Shown here: one piece after another, positions 52,868-60,705 of the stretch
How positions within the stretch are numbered: position 1 is the first letter of the stretch
Layout: each line of letters starts with the position of its first letter
Assembly: GCF_002796985.1 (NCBI RefSeq)
Contig: NZ_PEKX01000007.1
Span: 1,168,284-1,232,283, forward strand
Direction of reading: 5' to 3'
DNA length: 64,000 bases
Source: Pseudomonas sp.
GTDB taxonomy: Bacteria; Pseudomonadota; Gammaproteobacteria; Pseudomonadales; Pseudomonadaceae
The notes under the pieces: generated by a model
Told to the model about the DNA's origin: nothing
Database searches by the model: none
Seen by the model: the letters and a program-made list of their open reading frames with translations, nothing else
Translations under genes and position numbers: made by a program

Positions 52868-53473
52868 ATGCGTGCATGGCTAATGGGCGGCTGCCTGGCG
52901 TTGCTTCTGATCACGCAGCAGGCCGCGGCGCAGACGCTGTTGGTCGTCGGCGATAGTATCAGCGCCGGTTTGGGGCTGGATACCAGCCAGGGTTGGGTCA
53001 GCCTGCTGGACAAACGTCTGAAGGAGCAGGGTTTCGACTACCAGGTGGTCAATGCGTCGATCTCCGGCGACACCAGCGCAGGTGGCCTCGCGCGCCTGCC
53101 TGTGCTGCTTTCGGAGCAGAAGCCGAAGCTGGTGGTGATCGAGTTGGGTGGCAACGACGGTCTGCGCGGAATGGCGCCGGCACAATTGCAACAGAATCTT
53201 AACGGTATGGTTCAGCAGTCGCAGAAGGTGGGGGCCAAGGTCGTTCTGCTGGGGATGCGCCTGCCGCCCAACTATGGGCAGCGCTACACCGATGCTTTCG
53301 CCAAGGTCTTCGATACCGTGGCAAGCGAGCAGCAGATTCCACTGGTGCCGTTCTTCCTCGAAGGGGTAGGGGGTGTACCGGACATGATGCAGGCCGACGG
53401 GATCCACCCGGCGGTGGCTGCTCAACCCAAACTGCTCGACAACGTGTGGCCGACGCTCAAGCCTCTGCTGTGA
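52868..53473 (+). CDS. tesA: Periplasmic multifunctional thioesterase/lysophospholipase TesA
   Basis: A 201-residue SGNH hydrolase with a signal peptide cleaved near Ala21 (QQAAA). Block I GDSIS places the nucleophile at Ser30 (Ser9 of the mature protein), block III is GGNDGLRG, and the catalytic Asp/His lie in DGIHP. TesA hydrolyses acyl-CoA, esters and lysophospholipids in the periplasm. The ATG at MRAWLMGG has GGAGAATCCG upstream. It is divergent from ybbA-ybbP, a neighbourhood kept in E. coli as well. Confidence 0.95.
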   Translation: MRAWLMGGCLALLLITQQAAAQTLLVVGDSISAGLGLDTSQGWVSLLDKRLKEQGFDYQVVNASISGDTSAGGLARLPVLLSEQKPKLVVIELGGNDGLRGMAPAQLQQNLNGMVQQSQKVGAKVVLLGMRLPPNYGQRYTDAFAKVFDTVASEQQIPLVPFFLEGVGGVPDMMQADGIHPAVAAQPKLLDNVWPTLKPLL

Positions 53474-53560
53474 TCAATCGCTGCTTTGATAAACCCCGGA
53501 ATCGAGGCTTCCCCGCGCACGGCCTTTCGGCTATGTTTGCGCACCCTTCTGGAACCCCCT

Positions 53561-53839
53561 ATGTCGCGCCCCGCCTGGACCCTGTTCGCCTACCAACTGA
53601 TCGAGCCCGATGAGCAGCTGGACCTGTTCGCCTGCCGCGAGATCCGGGTGCACCTGGTCGCGCGCCAGTTGGAGTTGGGGACTCCGGCGGACCGCACGTT
53701 GTGCGGCAGCCTGCTGCCAGCGCAGCCCCTGTGGCGCGGAGCTGAGCGGCCGCTGCTGCGTGATAGGCGCATCTGTGCGGCCTGCCTGAAACAACTGGAA
53801 GAGGAAAAGCGCGGCGCGCGCAGTTCCTGGCTCGTCTGA
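53561..53839 (+). CDS. Small hypothetical protein with Cys-rich C-terminus
   Basis: A 92-residue protein with no family that I recognise. It begins MSRPAWTLFAYQLIEP and has cysteines in ACREI, LCGS and ICAACLKQL. The CAAC pair and the earlier Cys could bind zinc. The gene lies between tesA and the L,D-transpeptidase on the same strand but with its own leader. A secretion signal is not seen. Confidence 0.6.
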   Translation: MSRPAWTLFAYQLIEPDEQLDLFACREIRVHLVARQLELGTPADRTLCGSLLPAQPLWRGAERPLLRDRRICAACLKQLEEEKRGARSSWLV

Positions 53840-53912
53840 TATCTCCCGTTGACGGGGCTTGCGGTGGTAAACTGATCACCCTTTGCTCATTGCTCACGTC
53901 AAGGATCCTCGG

Positions 53913-54896
53913 ATGTTGTCGCGCGTCATTGCCGCCTGCTCGCTGTCCCTCGCCGCGCTGCTCTCGGCCGGCCCCGTTTCCGCCATTGAATTGCCACTGC
54001 CGGCACCGGGCGACGATATCGTCGGCCAGGTCCAGGTAATCAAGGCCAAGTACGAAGACACCTTCGCCGATCTGGGCGAGAAATACGGCCTCGGCTACTC
54101 CGAGATGATCGCCGCCAACCCGGGTGTCGATGCCTGGCTGCCGGGTGTGGGCACCGAGGTCATCATTCCGACCCGCTTCGTCTTGCCGGCGGGGCCGCGC
54201 GAAGGCGTGGTGATCAACCTCGCCGAATACCGCCTCTACTATTTCCCCAAGGGCAAGGATGTGGTTTATACCTACGCCCTGGGTATCGGTCGTGAAGGTT
54301 GGGGCTCCCCGGTCGGCAGCACCAGCGTGATTGCCAAGACCAAGGACCCGGCCTGGTACCCGCCGGCGTCGATCCGTGCCGAGCACGCCGCCGATGGCGA
54401 CCCGCTGCCATCCGTGGTTCCGCCGGGTCCGGACAACCCGCTGGGCCCGTACAAGATGAGCCTGGGCTTCCACGGCTACCTGATCCACGGTTCGAACAAG
54501 AAGTTCGGTATCGGCACCCGCACCAGTCATGGTTGCTTCCGCATGTACAACTCGGATGTGACCCAGCTGTTCTCGATGATTCCGGTGGGCACCAAGGTGC
54601 GCATCATCAACGAGCCGTACAAGTTCGGTCGCAGTGAGGGCAAGATCTACCTTGAGGCCCATGCGCCAATCGATGACAACGGCGATCCGTCGGTCGTCGA
54701 CAAGCACACTGCGGTGATCAATGCCCTGCTCAAGCGCGAAGACATTGCCAGCCAGATGCAGATGGACTGGAATGTGGTGCGTGAAGTGGTAGCCGCCGAA
54801 GACGGCCTGCCGGTGGCCATTGCCCAGCCGCAGCAAGTGCAGCAGGGTGGTTCGGTTGCCGCGACTGTTGATCAGGACGCCATGCCGCTGCAGTAA
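53913..54896 (+). CDS. L,D-transpeptidase (ErfK/YbiS/YnhG type)
   Basis: A 327-residue exported protein: a signal peptide ending near PVSA (about residue 24), a LysM-like region (about 38-92) and the YkuD catalytic domain (about 95-235). The active-site motif is SHGCFR with the nucleophile Cys208 and His206; HGYLIHG lies upstream of it. These enzymes form 3-3 peptidoglycan cross-links or attach Braun-type lipoprotein to peptidoglycan. The gene lies about 150 bases from oprI, which is on the other strand. A role in OprI attachment is an inference. Confidence 0.88.
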   Translation: MLSRVIAACSLSLAALLSAGPVSAIELPLPAPGDDIVGQVQVIKAKYEDTFADLGEKYGLGYSEMIAANPGVDAWLPGVGTEVIIPTRFVLPAGPREGVVINLAEYRLYYFPKGKDVVYTYALGIGREGWGSPVGSTSVIAKTKDPAWYPPASIRAEHAADGDPLPSVVPPGPDNPLGPYKMSLGFHGYLIHGSNKKFGIGTRTSHGCFRMYNSDVTQLFSMIPVGTKVRIINEPYKFGRSEGKIYLEAHAPIDDNGDPSVVDKHTAVINALLKREDIASQMQMDWNVVREVVAAEDGLPVAIAQPQQVQQGGSVAATVDQDAMPLQ

Positions 54897-54916
54897 CTAG
54901 CAGCGCGCAATCAAGG

Positions 54917-54951
54917 AGCCCGCTGGCCGTGACTGGTCGAGCGGGCTTTTT
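54917..54951 (+). terminator. Terminator after the L,D-transpeptidase
   Basis: Stem AGCCCGCT / AGCGGGCT with a 15-base loop followed by TTTTT. Confidence 0.75.
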
Positions 54952-54993
54952 GTTGCCGGCCTGCTTTGCTGTGGAGACAAACTGCGGGCATAA

Positions 54994-55021
54994 AAAAACC
55001 GACCCCGAAGGGTCGGCTTTT
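54994..55021 (-). terminator. Terminator after oprI
   Basis: Stem CCGACCC / GGGTCGG with a CGAA tetraloop and A- and T-rich flanks on both sides; it ends the minus-strand oprI transcript and may act in both directions. Confidence 0.88.
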
Positions 55022-55042
55022 TCTAACAGATCCGAAGATCTA

Positions 55043-55294
55043 TTACTTGCGGCTGGCTTTGTCCAGCATACGCAGGGCGCGCTCGTTAGCCTCGTCAGCG
55101 GTCTGCTGGGCTTTCTGAGCGGCGGCCAGAGCTTCGTCAGCCTTGCGATAAGCTTCATCGGCACGGGCTTGAGCGCGAGCAGCGGCGTCTTCAGTAGCGG
55201 TCAGACGTGCTTCGGTTTCTTTCGAGTGGCTGCTGCAACCGGTGGCCAGAACAGCAGCCAGAGCCAGAGCAGAGAATTTCAGAACGTTGTTCAT
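55043..55294 (-). CDS. oprI: Outer-membrane lipoprotein OprI (Lpp-like)
   Basis: An 83-residue lipoprotein: lipobox LATGC with Cys20, then a heptad-repeat helix (about 25-75) that forms a coiled coil, and the C-terminal Lys83 (ASRK) through which such proteins can be attached to peptidoglycan. It is the major small lipoprotein of pseudomonads. The ATG at MNNVLKF has AAGGGGA before it. The neighbouring L,D-transpeptidase could make the attachment. High expression is expected, and a promoter-like element lies upstream. Confidence 0.95.
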   Translation of the reverse strand: MNNVLKFSALALAAVLATGCSSHSKETEARLTATEDAAARAQARADEAYRKADEALAAAQKAQQTADEANERALRMLDKASRK

Positions 55295-55363
55295 CGTGTT
55301 CCCCTTAAGGTGGACATTTCCATTAAAAGCAATCTCCCATGACTGGGAAATTAGCCGGACTAC

Positions 55364-55391
55364 ATAGTACCCATTACTTGTAGTAAGTAAA
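55364..55391 (-). promoter_or_regulatory. Possible sigma70 promoter of oprI
   Basis: On the minus strand TTTACT-N16-TACTAT lies about 70 bases before the oprI ATG. The -10 matches consensus in 5 of 6 bases; the -35 is weaker. Visual match only. Confidence 0.35.
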
Positions 55392-55663
55392 CTGACCAAG
55401 CGCAAGTACGGCACTTTTTTTTCATGTAAGGCTGCTCTTCGCAGTTATGCGAGGCCGATTTGGGCAAAAACTGTCCAATCTGGCAAAGGAGTGTTTCCAG
55501 AGGGTGTCAGGAAGGGACTGAGATAGGCTTCCGGCCCGCGGAACCAAGCTGTCAGATGACTGTCGTCAATGGTCGAACAACTGTTTAATCGCCGTTGCGC
55601 ATTTGTCCAACTGACAACTTGCAACAAGGCCGCAACGAGTGAAGAAAGTGTGAAGCGGAAAAC
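55392..55663. other. Gap between oprI and tRNA-Ser
   Basis: With the oprI leader (55295-55391) this makes a stretch of about 370 bases without a gene. I see no supported coding frame; a 60-codon frame on the minus strand lacks a ribosome-binding site and family features. A direct CTGTC/TGTCCAA-rich stretch is of unclear meaning. Confidence 0.5.
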
Positions 55664-55699
55664 GAAAAAGCCCGGCTAATTGCTTAGCCGGGCTTTTTC
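55664..55699. terminator. Terminator after tRNA-Ser
   Basis: Perfect 15-base stem GAAAAAGCCCGGCTA / TAGCCGGGCTTTTTC with a 6-base loop, just after the 3' end of the tRNA gene in its direction of transcription. Confidence 0.92.
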
Positions 55700-55706
55700 A
55701 TGAATC

Positions 55707-55796
55707 TGGCGGTGAGGGAGGGATTCGAACCCTCGATACGATTTCTCGTATACACACTTTCCAGGCGTGCTCCTTCAACCGCTCGGACACCTCACC
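55707..55796 (-). tRNA. tRNA-Ser (anticodon GGA)
   Basis: A 90-base tRNA including encoded CCA. Acceptor stem GGTGAGG / CCTCACC, G discriminator, a long variable arm (TATACGAGAAATCGTATC) typical of tRNA-Ser, T-arm GGTTCGAATCC, and an anticodon loop CTGGAAA giving GGA for UCC/UCU codons. The tRNA is complete, and I see no integrase or duplicated attachment site next to it. Confidence 0.95.
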
Positions 55797-55968
55797 AGAT
55801 TTCTCGACAGCGCTGTGTCTGTCGAGGCGCGCACTTTACTCAAAGGCTTCCGGGTTGGCAAATGTTTTTTTAAAATTTTTCCCAACGGATTCATCGGCTT
55901 AAGGAGCAAAGGCGGATCGCGGGTACACTGGCGCCTTCTGAAACACGCTCTGGTACGTAGGAAAGCGC

Positions 55969-57096
55969 ATGGCCAGCTGGGACATCTTCTGCAGCGTAGT
56001 CGACAACTATGGCGATATTGGCGTCACCTGGCGGCTGGCCCGCCAACTGGCCGCAGAGCATCGGCAGCAGGTGAGGCTATGGGTCGACGACCTGGCGGCT
56101 TTCGTGCGCATCTGCCCGGCAGCCGATGGCGCGGCTGCGTCGCAGCGGCAATCGGGTGTGGAAGTTTGCCTGTGGCCCAAGCCCTGGCAGGACACTCCCG
56201 CAGCGGACGTGGTGATCGAAGCCTTCGCCTGTGAGATGCCGGCCGCCTATATAGAAGCGATGACGCGGCGCCAGACACCTTCCCTTTGGCTGAACCTGGA
56301 ATACCTCAGCGCCGAGTCCTGGGTGGAATCCTGCCATGGGCTGCCGTCGATGCAGGTCAGCGGCTTGCAGAAGTACTTCTATTTCCCCGGTTTCACTCCG
56401 GCGACAGGGGGGCTGCTGCGCGAGAGCGATCTGCTTGCCCGGCGTGACGCCTTCCAGGCCGATCCAGCGCTCAGCCTAGGCTTCCTGGAAAGCCTGGGCG
56501 TGCACCCGCAGGCCCATGAGCGGCGCATCTCGTTGTTCGCCTATGAAAATGCCGCGCTGGGCAGTTGGCTGGATGCGCTGGCCGCGAGCGCCACCGCAAC
56601 CCTGCTGCTGGTGCCCGAGGGGAGGGTGCTTGCCGACGTCGAGCGCTGGGCGGGAAGAGCGCTGAGCGTCGGCGAGCAGTACCCGCGCGATGCCCTGCGG
56701 GTGCAGGTGCTGCCGTTCGTACGTCAGGAAGACTACGACCGGCTGCTTTGGAGTTGCGACTTCAACGCGGTGCGTGGCGAGGATTCGTTCGTGCGCGCAC
56801 AGTGGGCGGGGCGGCCGTTCGTGTGGCACATCTATCAGCAGGACGAGAGCGTTCACCTGGAGAAGCTGGAGGCATTCCTGGCTCGGTTCGGTGCGGGAAT
56901 GGACGACTCGCTGCGGGAGGCACTGGGCGAATTCTGGCAAGCCTGGAACGGCCAGGGTGACGTGGGGGCAACATGGCGAAAGTTGGAAAACCGGCTGCCC
57001 GAATGGGCTGGGTGGATTGGCAATTGGCAGCGACGTCTGAGCGAACAAACCGATCTTGCTGCGGGGCTGGTGCGTTTTTATACAAATTGGCTATGA
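55969..57096 (+). CDS. earP: EF-P arginine rhamnosyltransferase EarP
   Basis: A 375-residue glycosyltransferase of GT104 that transfers rhamnose from TDP-rhamnose to an arginine of EF-P. The N-terminal DNYGDIGV (12-19) supplies the conserved aspartates, and RGEDSFVRAQWAGRPFVW near residue 270 carries the acceptor glutamate. The ATG at MASWDIF has AGGAAA before it. It is directly upstream of efp (43 bases), as in other EarP organisms, and the target arginine is present in that efp. Confidence 0.94.
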   Translation: MASWDIFCSVVDNYGDIGVTWRLARQLAAEHRQQVRLWVDDLAAFVRICPAADGAAASQRQSGVEVCLWPKPWQDTPAADVVIEAFACEMPAAYIEAMTRRQTPSLWLNLEYLSAESWVESCHGLPSMQVSGLQKYFYFPGFTPATGGLLRESDLLARRDAFQADPALSLGFLESLGVHPQAHERRISLFAYENAALGSWLDALAASATATLLLVPEGRVLADVERWAGRALSVGEQYPRDALRVQVLPFVRQEDYDRLLWSCDFNAVRGEDSFVRAQWAGRPFVWHIYQQDESVHLEKLEAFLARFGAGMDDSLREALGEFWQAWNGQGDVGATWRKLENRLPEWAGWIGNWQRRLSEQTDLAAGLVRFYTNWL

Positions 57097-57138
57097 TATG
57101 GCCCCTGATTTTTGTCTCCAATCCAATCGGATAATCGT

Positions 57139-57705
57139 ATGAAAACCGCACAAGAGTTCCGCGCTGGCCAGGTTGCCAACATCAATGGCACCCCCTGGGT
57201 GATCCAGAAAGCCGAGTTCAACAAATCCGGCCGTAACTCTGCGGTCGTCAAGATGAAGCTGAAGAACCTGCTGACCGGCGCTGGCACCGAGACCGTGTTC
57301 AAGGCCGACGACAAGCTGGAGCCGATCATCCTCGATCGCAAGGAAGTGACCTACTCCTACTTCGCGGACCCGCTGTATGTCTTCATGGACACCGAGTTCA
57401 ACCAGTACGAGATCGAAAAGGCTGACCTGGAAGGCGTGCTGACCTTCATCGAAGACGGCATGAGCGACGTCTGCGAAGCGGTCTTCTACAACGAGAAAGT
57501 CATCTCCGTAGAACTGCCGACCACCATCGTTCGCGAAATCGTCTACACCGAGCCGTCCGTTCGTGGCGACACCTCCGGCAAGGTGATGAAGACCGCTCGC
57601 CTGAAGAACGGTGCTGAAGTCCAGGTTTCCGCTTTCTGCGAAATCGGCGACTCGATCGAGATCGATACCCGCACTGGCGAGTACAAGTCCCGCGTCAAGG
57701 CCTGA
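57139..57705 (+). CDS. efp: Translation elongation factor P
   Basis: A 188-residue factor that helps ribosomes stalled at polyproline. Three beta-barrel domains; the tip of domain I carries Arg32 in NKSGRNSA, the residue that EarP rhamnosylates (instead of the lysine modified by EpmA in E. coli). The ATG at MKTAQEF is chosen by alignment with the family; its ribosome-binding site is weak. It is followed by a strong terminator, so earP-efp forms a small unit. Confidence 0.97.
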   Translation: MKTAQEFRAGQVANINGTPWVIQKAEFNKSGRNSAVVKMKLKNLLTGAGTETVFKADDKLEPIILDRKEVTYSYFADPLYVFMDTEFNQYEIEKADLEGVLTFIEDGMSDVCEAVFYNEKVISVELPTTIVREIVYTEPSVRGDTSGKVMKTARLKNGAEVQVSAFCEIGDSIEIDTRTGEYKSRVKA

Positions 57706-57721
57706 GCCTGACCCGAGACAC

Positions 57722-57749
57722 AAAAAGCCCGGCAGATGCCGGGCTTTTT
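57722..57749. terminator. Terminator between efp and ohr
   Basis: Stem AAAAAGCCCGGCA / TGCCGGGCTTTTT with a two-base loop, flanked by A- and T-runs. It can serve both convergent genes. Confidence 0.9.
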
Positions 57750-57781
57750 CGTTTCTGGCGTTTTGGTTGGCCAGAGGGCAA

Positions 57782-58210
57782 TCAGACGCTGACGTTCAGG
57801 CGCACGTCGATGTTGCCGCGGGTGGCGTTCGAGTAGGGGCAGACCTGGTGGGCCTTGGCGACCAACTCTTCGGCCTCGGCCTGGTCCAGGCCCGGCAGGT
57901 TGATGTTCAGCTCTACTTCCAGGCCGAAGCCGCCGGGGATCTGGCCGATGCCGACCTTGCCGGTAATCGAGGCGTCCGCCGGGATCTGCTTCTTGCTCTG
58001 GCTGGCGACGAACTTGATGGCGCCGATGAAGCAGGCCGAGTAGCCGGCGGCGAACAGTTGCTCCGGGTTGGTGGCTTCGCCGCCCGCACCGCCCAGTTCA
58101 CGCGGGGTGCTCAGTTTCAGGTCGAGGATGCCATCCGAGGAAACGGCGCGGCCATCACGGCCTCCGGTGGCGGTAGCGGTGGCGGTGTAGAGGGCTTTGA
58201 TGGTTTGCAT
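57782..58210 (-). CDS. ohr: Organic hydroperoxide reductase Ohr
   Basis: A 142-residue thiol peroxidase that reduces organic hydroperoxides with lipoyl or dithiol donors. The two catalytic cysteines are Cys60 (GYSACF) and Cys124 (QVCPYSNATRGN), both in the family position. It lies downstream of ohrR on the same strand, with a 172-base gap containing repeated TTGTGCGC motifs that could bind OhrR. Confidence 0.96.
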   Translation of the reverse strand: MQTIKALYTATATATGGRDGRAVSSDGILDLKLSTPRELGGAGGEATNPEQLFAAGYSACFIGAIKFVASQSKKQIPADASITGKVGIGQIPGGFGLEVELNINLPGLDQAEAEELVAKAHQVCPYSNATRGNIDVRLNVSV

Positions 58211-58269
58211 GGTGGTCTCCGATTCGCTGTCAGGTGTGTCTGGTTGGAAATGTCTTGCTGCTTAAAGTC

Positions 58270-58323
58270 TTGTGCGCTAAGCAGTTCGTGAGATGAAAGT
58301 TAGTTCGATTTAATTTTGTGCGC
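58270..58323. promoter_or_regulatory. Repeated TTGTGCGC motif upstream of ohr
   Basis: TTGTGCGC occurs at 58270 and 58316, 46 bases apart, each followed by AAG within a few bases (CTAAG / AAG). The region is AT-rich, as expected for an OhrR-controlled promoter. Candidate operators, not proven. Confidence 0.45.
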
Positions 58324-58382
58324 AAGATAATTATTGGAAGATTTCTGACTAAAGAACCTGCAGCCTTGGCATAAGCCCCGGA

Positions 58383-58832
58383 TTACGGGGCTTGCAGATG
58401 TCCGCGCAGGTCCACGAGCTCCTCCTGGAGGCGCTTCAGACTGTCCAACGTTAGACCGCTGCTGGCCAGGATGCAGGCCGGAATACTCTCCGCCTGTCGG
58501 CGCAATTCGCGGCCCTTGTCGGTCAGGCGCAACTGCACCACGCGTTCGTCCGCCTGGCTGCGGGTGCGGGTGATCAGGCCCTCGGCCTCCAGACGCTTGA
58601 GCAGCGGCGTGAGGGAGCCGGGGTCGGTGAGCATGCGCGAGCTGATCTCGCCCACGGTGATACCGTCTTCTTCCCACAGCACCAGCATGGCGATGTATTG
58701 CGGGTAGGTGAGGCCCAACTCCTGCAGCAGGGGCTTGTAGACCTTGGTCATCTGCAGGGAGGTGGAGTAGAGGGCGAAGCACAGCTGGTTATCGAGCTTG
58801 AGTGCTTTGCAGGTCGGATCGGACTGGGTCAT
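58383..58832 (-). CDS. ohrR: MarR-type organic peroxide sensor OhrR
   Basis: A 149-residue MarR regulator. The conserved N-terminal sensing cysteine Cys18 in QLCFALYSTS is present, and the winged helix (about 50-115) has GEISSRMLTDPGSLTPLLKRL in parts and a basic wing (RTRSQADERVVQL). Oxidation of the cysteine releases OhrR from the ohr promoter. The ATG at MTQSDPTCKAL has GGGAGC upstream; the long upstream extension is not used. Confidence 0.93.
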   Translation of the reverse strand: MTQSDPTCKALKLDNQLCFALYSTSLQMTKVYKPLLQELGLTYPQYIAMLVLWEEDGITVGEISSRMLTDPGSLTPLLKRLEAEGLITRTRSQADERVVQLRLTDKGRELRRQAESIPACILASSGLTLDSLKRLQEELVDLRGHLQAP

Positions 58833-58893
58833 GACGTGCTCCCGGATGGCGCTCGCAGCGAGTAGGTGATTACGCCTTAATTTAGCGCGGCGG

Positions 58894-59850
58894 TTAATTC
58901 TTGGACAGCGCTTCCGCCAGCGCGGCATCCCAGGGCGGTGGGAAGCCGAAACGCTCCAGCAGGAAGGCCAGCAGCCGTTCGCTGCGCGGGTGTGTGCCGC
59001 GCTCTAGGCGCAATGCGTGGACCACGCCGGGCTCAGGCTCTGGAAGGCCGCTCTCGCAGAACATCGGTAGCAGTTCGCCGCTGATCAGGTATTCGCTGCA
59101 CAGCCAGGTCGGCAGGTGGGCCAGTCCAATTCCTTGCAGCGCGCCTTCCACCAGCGTTTCCGCATTGTTGGCGGTCATGCGCAGCCGGCGCGGCCGCAGG
59201 TGCTGCAGCTTGCCGTCGATGAGGAAGCGCCACGCCAGCGGCGGCGCCAGGCCCTCCCAGTCGAGACCGATATGTTCCGGCAACTCCAGGGGCGATGTAG
59301 GTCTGCCGTGCTGCTCCAAATAAGCGGGGCTGGCGCAGACGATCCGCCGCATGGGCGCCAGGCGGGTGGCTACCAGGCGGCTGTCGGGCAGGGTGCCGAT
59401 GCGCAGGACCAGGTCGACCTGGCCGAGGTTTTCCCCGCGGGTGTCGGTGAAGCTGTCGATCAGCCGCAGTTGCACGTCCAGGCCGGGGTTGGCAGTGAGG
59501 AAGTCCGCCAGCGCCGGGGCCAGGTGGCGGCGGCCGAAAGGCACGGGAGCGTCGATGCGGATCAGGCCTTCCGGTGCAGTACTCAGGGATACCGCTTCCG
59601 CTCGTGCCTGGCGTAGTTCGCTGACGATCCGCCTTGCCCGCTCGGCGAACGCCAGGCCCGCCGGTGTGGCGCGCACGCTGTGGGTGCTTCGCACCAGCAG
59701 GGTCGAGCCCAATCCCTGTTCCAGCGTGTCCATGCGTCGCGCCACCGCCGAGGGTGTGAGCTGGCGCAGGCGGGCGGCGGCGGAGAAGCTGCCGTTGTCG
59801 AGCACGTCCAGGTAGAGGTCGAGCTGCTCTTCGAGGCTGGAAGGGTTCAT
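58894..59850 (-). CDS. LysR-type regulator
   Basis: A 318-residue LysR regulator (winged helix about 5-64; effector domain from about 90). The sequence is of the large group of LysR proteins that control divergent metabolic or efflux genes. It is divergent from the TSUP permease gene, which is its most likely target. It is 61 bases from ohrR on the same strand but belongs to a different control unit. Confidence 0.85.
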   Translation of the reverse strand: MNPSSLEEQLDLYLDVLDNGSFSAAARLRQLTPSAVARRMDTLEQGLGSTLLVRSTHSVRATPAGLAFAERARRIVSELRQARAEAVSLSTAPEGLIRIDAPVPFGRRHLAPALADFLTANPGLDVQLRLIDSFTDTRGENLGQVDLVLRIGTLPDSRLVATRLAPMRRIVCASPAYLEQHGRPTSPLELPEHIGLDWEGLAPPLAWRFLIDGKLQHLRPRRLRMTANNAETLVEGALQGIGLAHLPTWLCSEYLISGELLPMFCESGLPEPEPGVVHALRLERGTHPRSERLLAFLLERFGFPPPWDAALAEALSKN

Positions 59851-59955
59851 GGCGCGTCAAGGCTGTGCAGAAATGGCAAAACCATTGTGCTGCGCTTTGC
59901 GTTTCCCATCCAGCCGAGTTTTTCTAGCATGGATGCACTGTGGTGGAGGTGCGTC

Positions 59956-60702
59956 ATGTGGGACCTGGTTTTGGACTTTCTGCTCGGCGTCGTGCTGGGC
60001 AGCCTCGGTGGGCTGTTCGGTATCGGTGGCGGGCTGCTGGCGATTCCGGCGCTGGGCGTGCTGTTCGGGCTGGATCAGCAATTGGCGCAGGGCACCGCGT
60101 TGGTGATGGTGGTGCCGAACGTGCTGCTGGCGATCTGGCGTTACCACCAGCGCAACCGCATCGACTTCGCCCAGGCCGGCGTGCTGGCGCTGACCGGTCT
60201 GGTCTGCGCGTTCTTCGCCTCCAGCATTGCGGTGAACCTGGATGCCCGCAGCATGCGTACAGCCTTCGTGGTCTTCCTCGTGCTGCTGGCGCTGTATCTG
60301 CTGGTGCGCCTGTTCCAGCGCGTGCCGCAGGGCGGCAGTACGCCTCGCTACGGCTTGCCGTGGATGGGCGTGCTGGGGCTGGGGGCTGGTTCTCTCGGCG
60401 GGCTGTTCGGCGTGGGTGGTGGTGTACTGGCGACGCCGGTGCTGACCTCGATTTTTGGATTGACCCAGGTGATCGCCCAGGGCCTCGCGCTGGCACTGGC
60501 GGCGCCCAGCACGGGCGTGGCGCTGGCGACCTATGCGCTGCACGGCCACGTGGACTGGCACATGGGCAGCGCGCTGGCGTTGGGCGGGCTGGTGAGCATT
60601 TCCTGGGGCGTGCGCCTGGCTCATGTGCTGCCGGAGCGCCAGCTGCGCATGGCTTTCAGCGCTTTCCTGATCGTCTGCGCGGCGCTGCTGGCGGTGCGTT
60701 GA
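59956..60702 (+). CDS. TSUP family (TauE/SafE) permease
   Basis: A 248-residue membrane protein with about eight helices. The two repeated glycine-rich segments of the family are GSLGGLFGIGGGLLAIPAL and GSLGGLFGVGGGVLATPVL. TSUP permeases export or import sulfur-containing organic anions such as sulfite or sulfoacetate. The ATG has GGAGG upstream. LysR genes flank it on both sides: one divergent and one convergent (4-base gap), so the partner regulator cannot be fixed from position alone. Confidence 0.88.
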   Translation: MWDLVLDFLLGVVLGSLGGLFGIGGGLLAIPALGVLFGLDQQLAQGTALVMVVPNVLLAIWRYHQRNRIDFAQAGVLALTGLVCAFFASSIAVNLDARSMRTAFVVFLVLLALYLLVRLFQRVPQGGSTPRYGLPWMGVLGLGAGSLGGLFGVGGGVLATPVLTSIFGLTQVIAQGLALALAAPSTGVALATYALHGHVDWHMGSALALGGLVSISWGVRLAHVLPERQLRMAFSAFLIVCAALLAVR

Positions 60703-60705
60703 GTC

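Noticed and set aside
55445..55627. 60-codon frame between oprI and tRNA-Ser
   Set aside because: No ribosome-binding site, no conserved features, and it lies in an AT-rich control region.
55707..55796. Integration site for a genomic island at the tRNA
   Set aside because: The tRNA is intact, no repeat of its 3' end is seen nearby, and the flanking genes are core genes.
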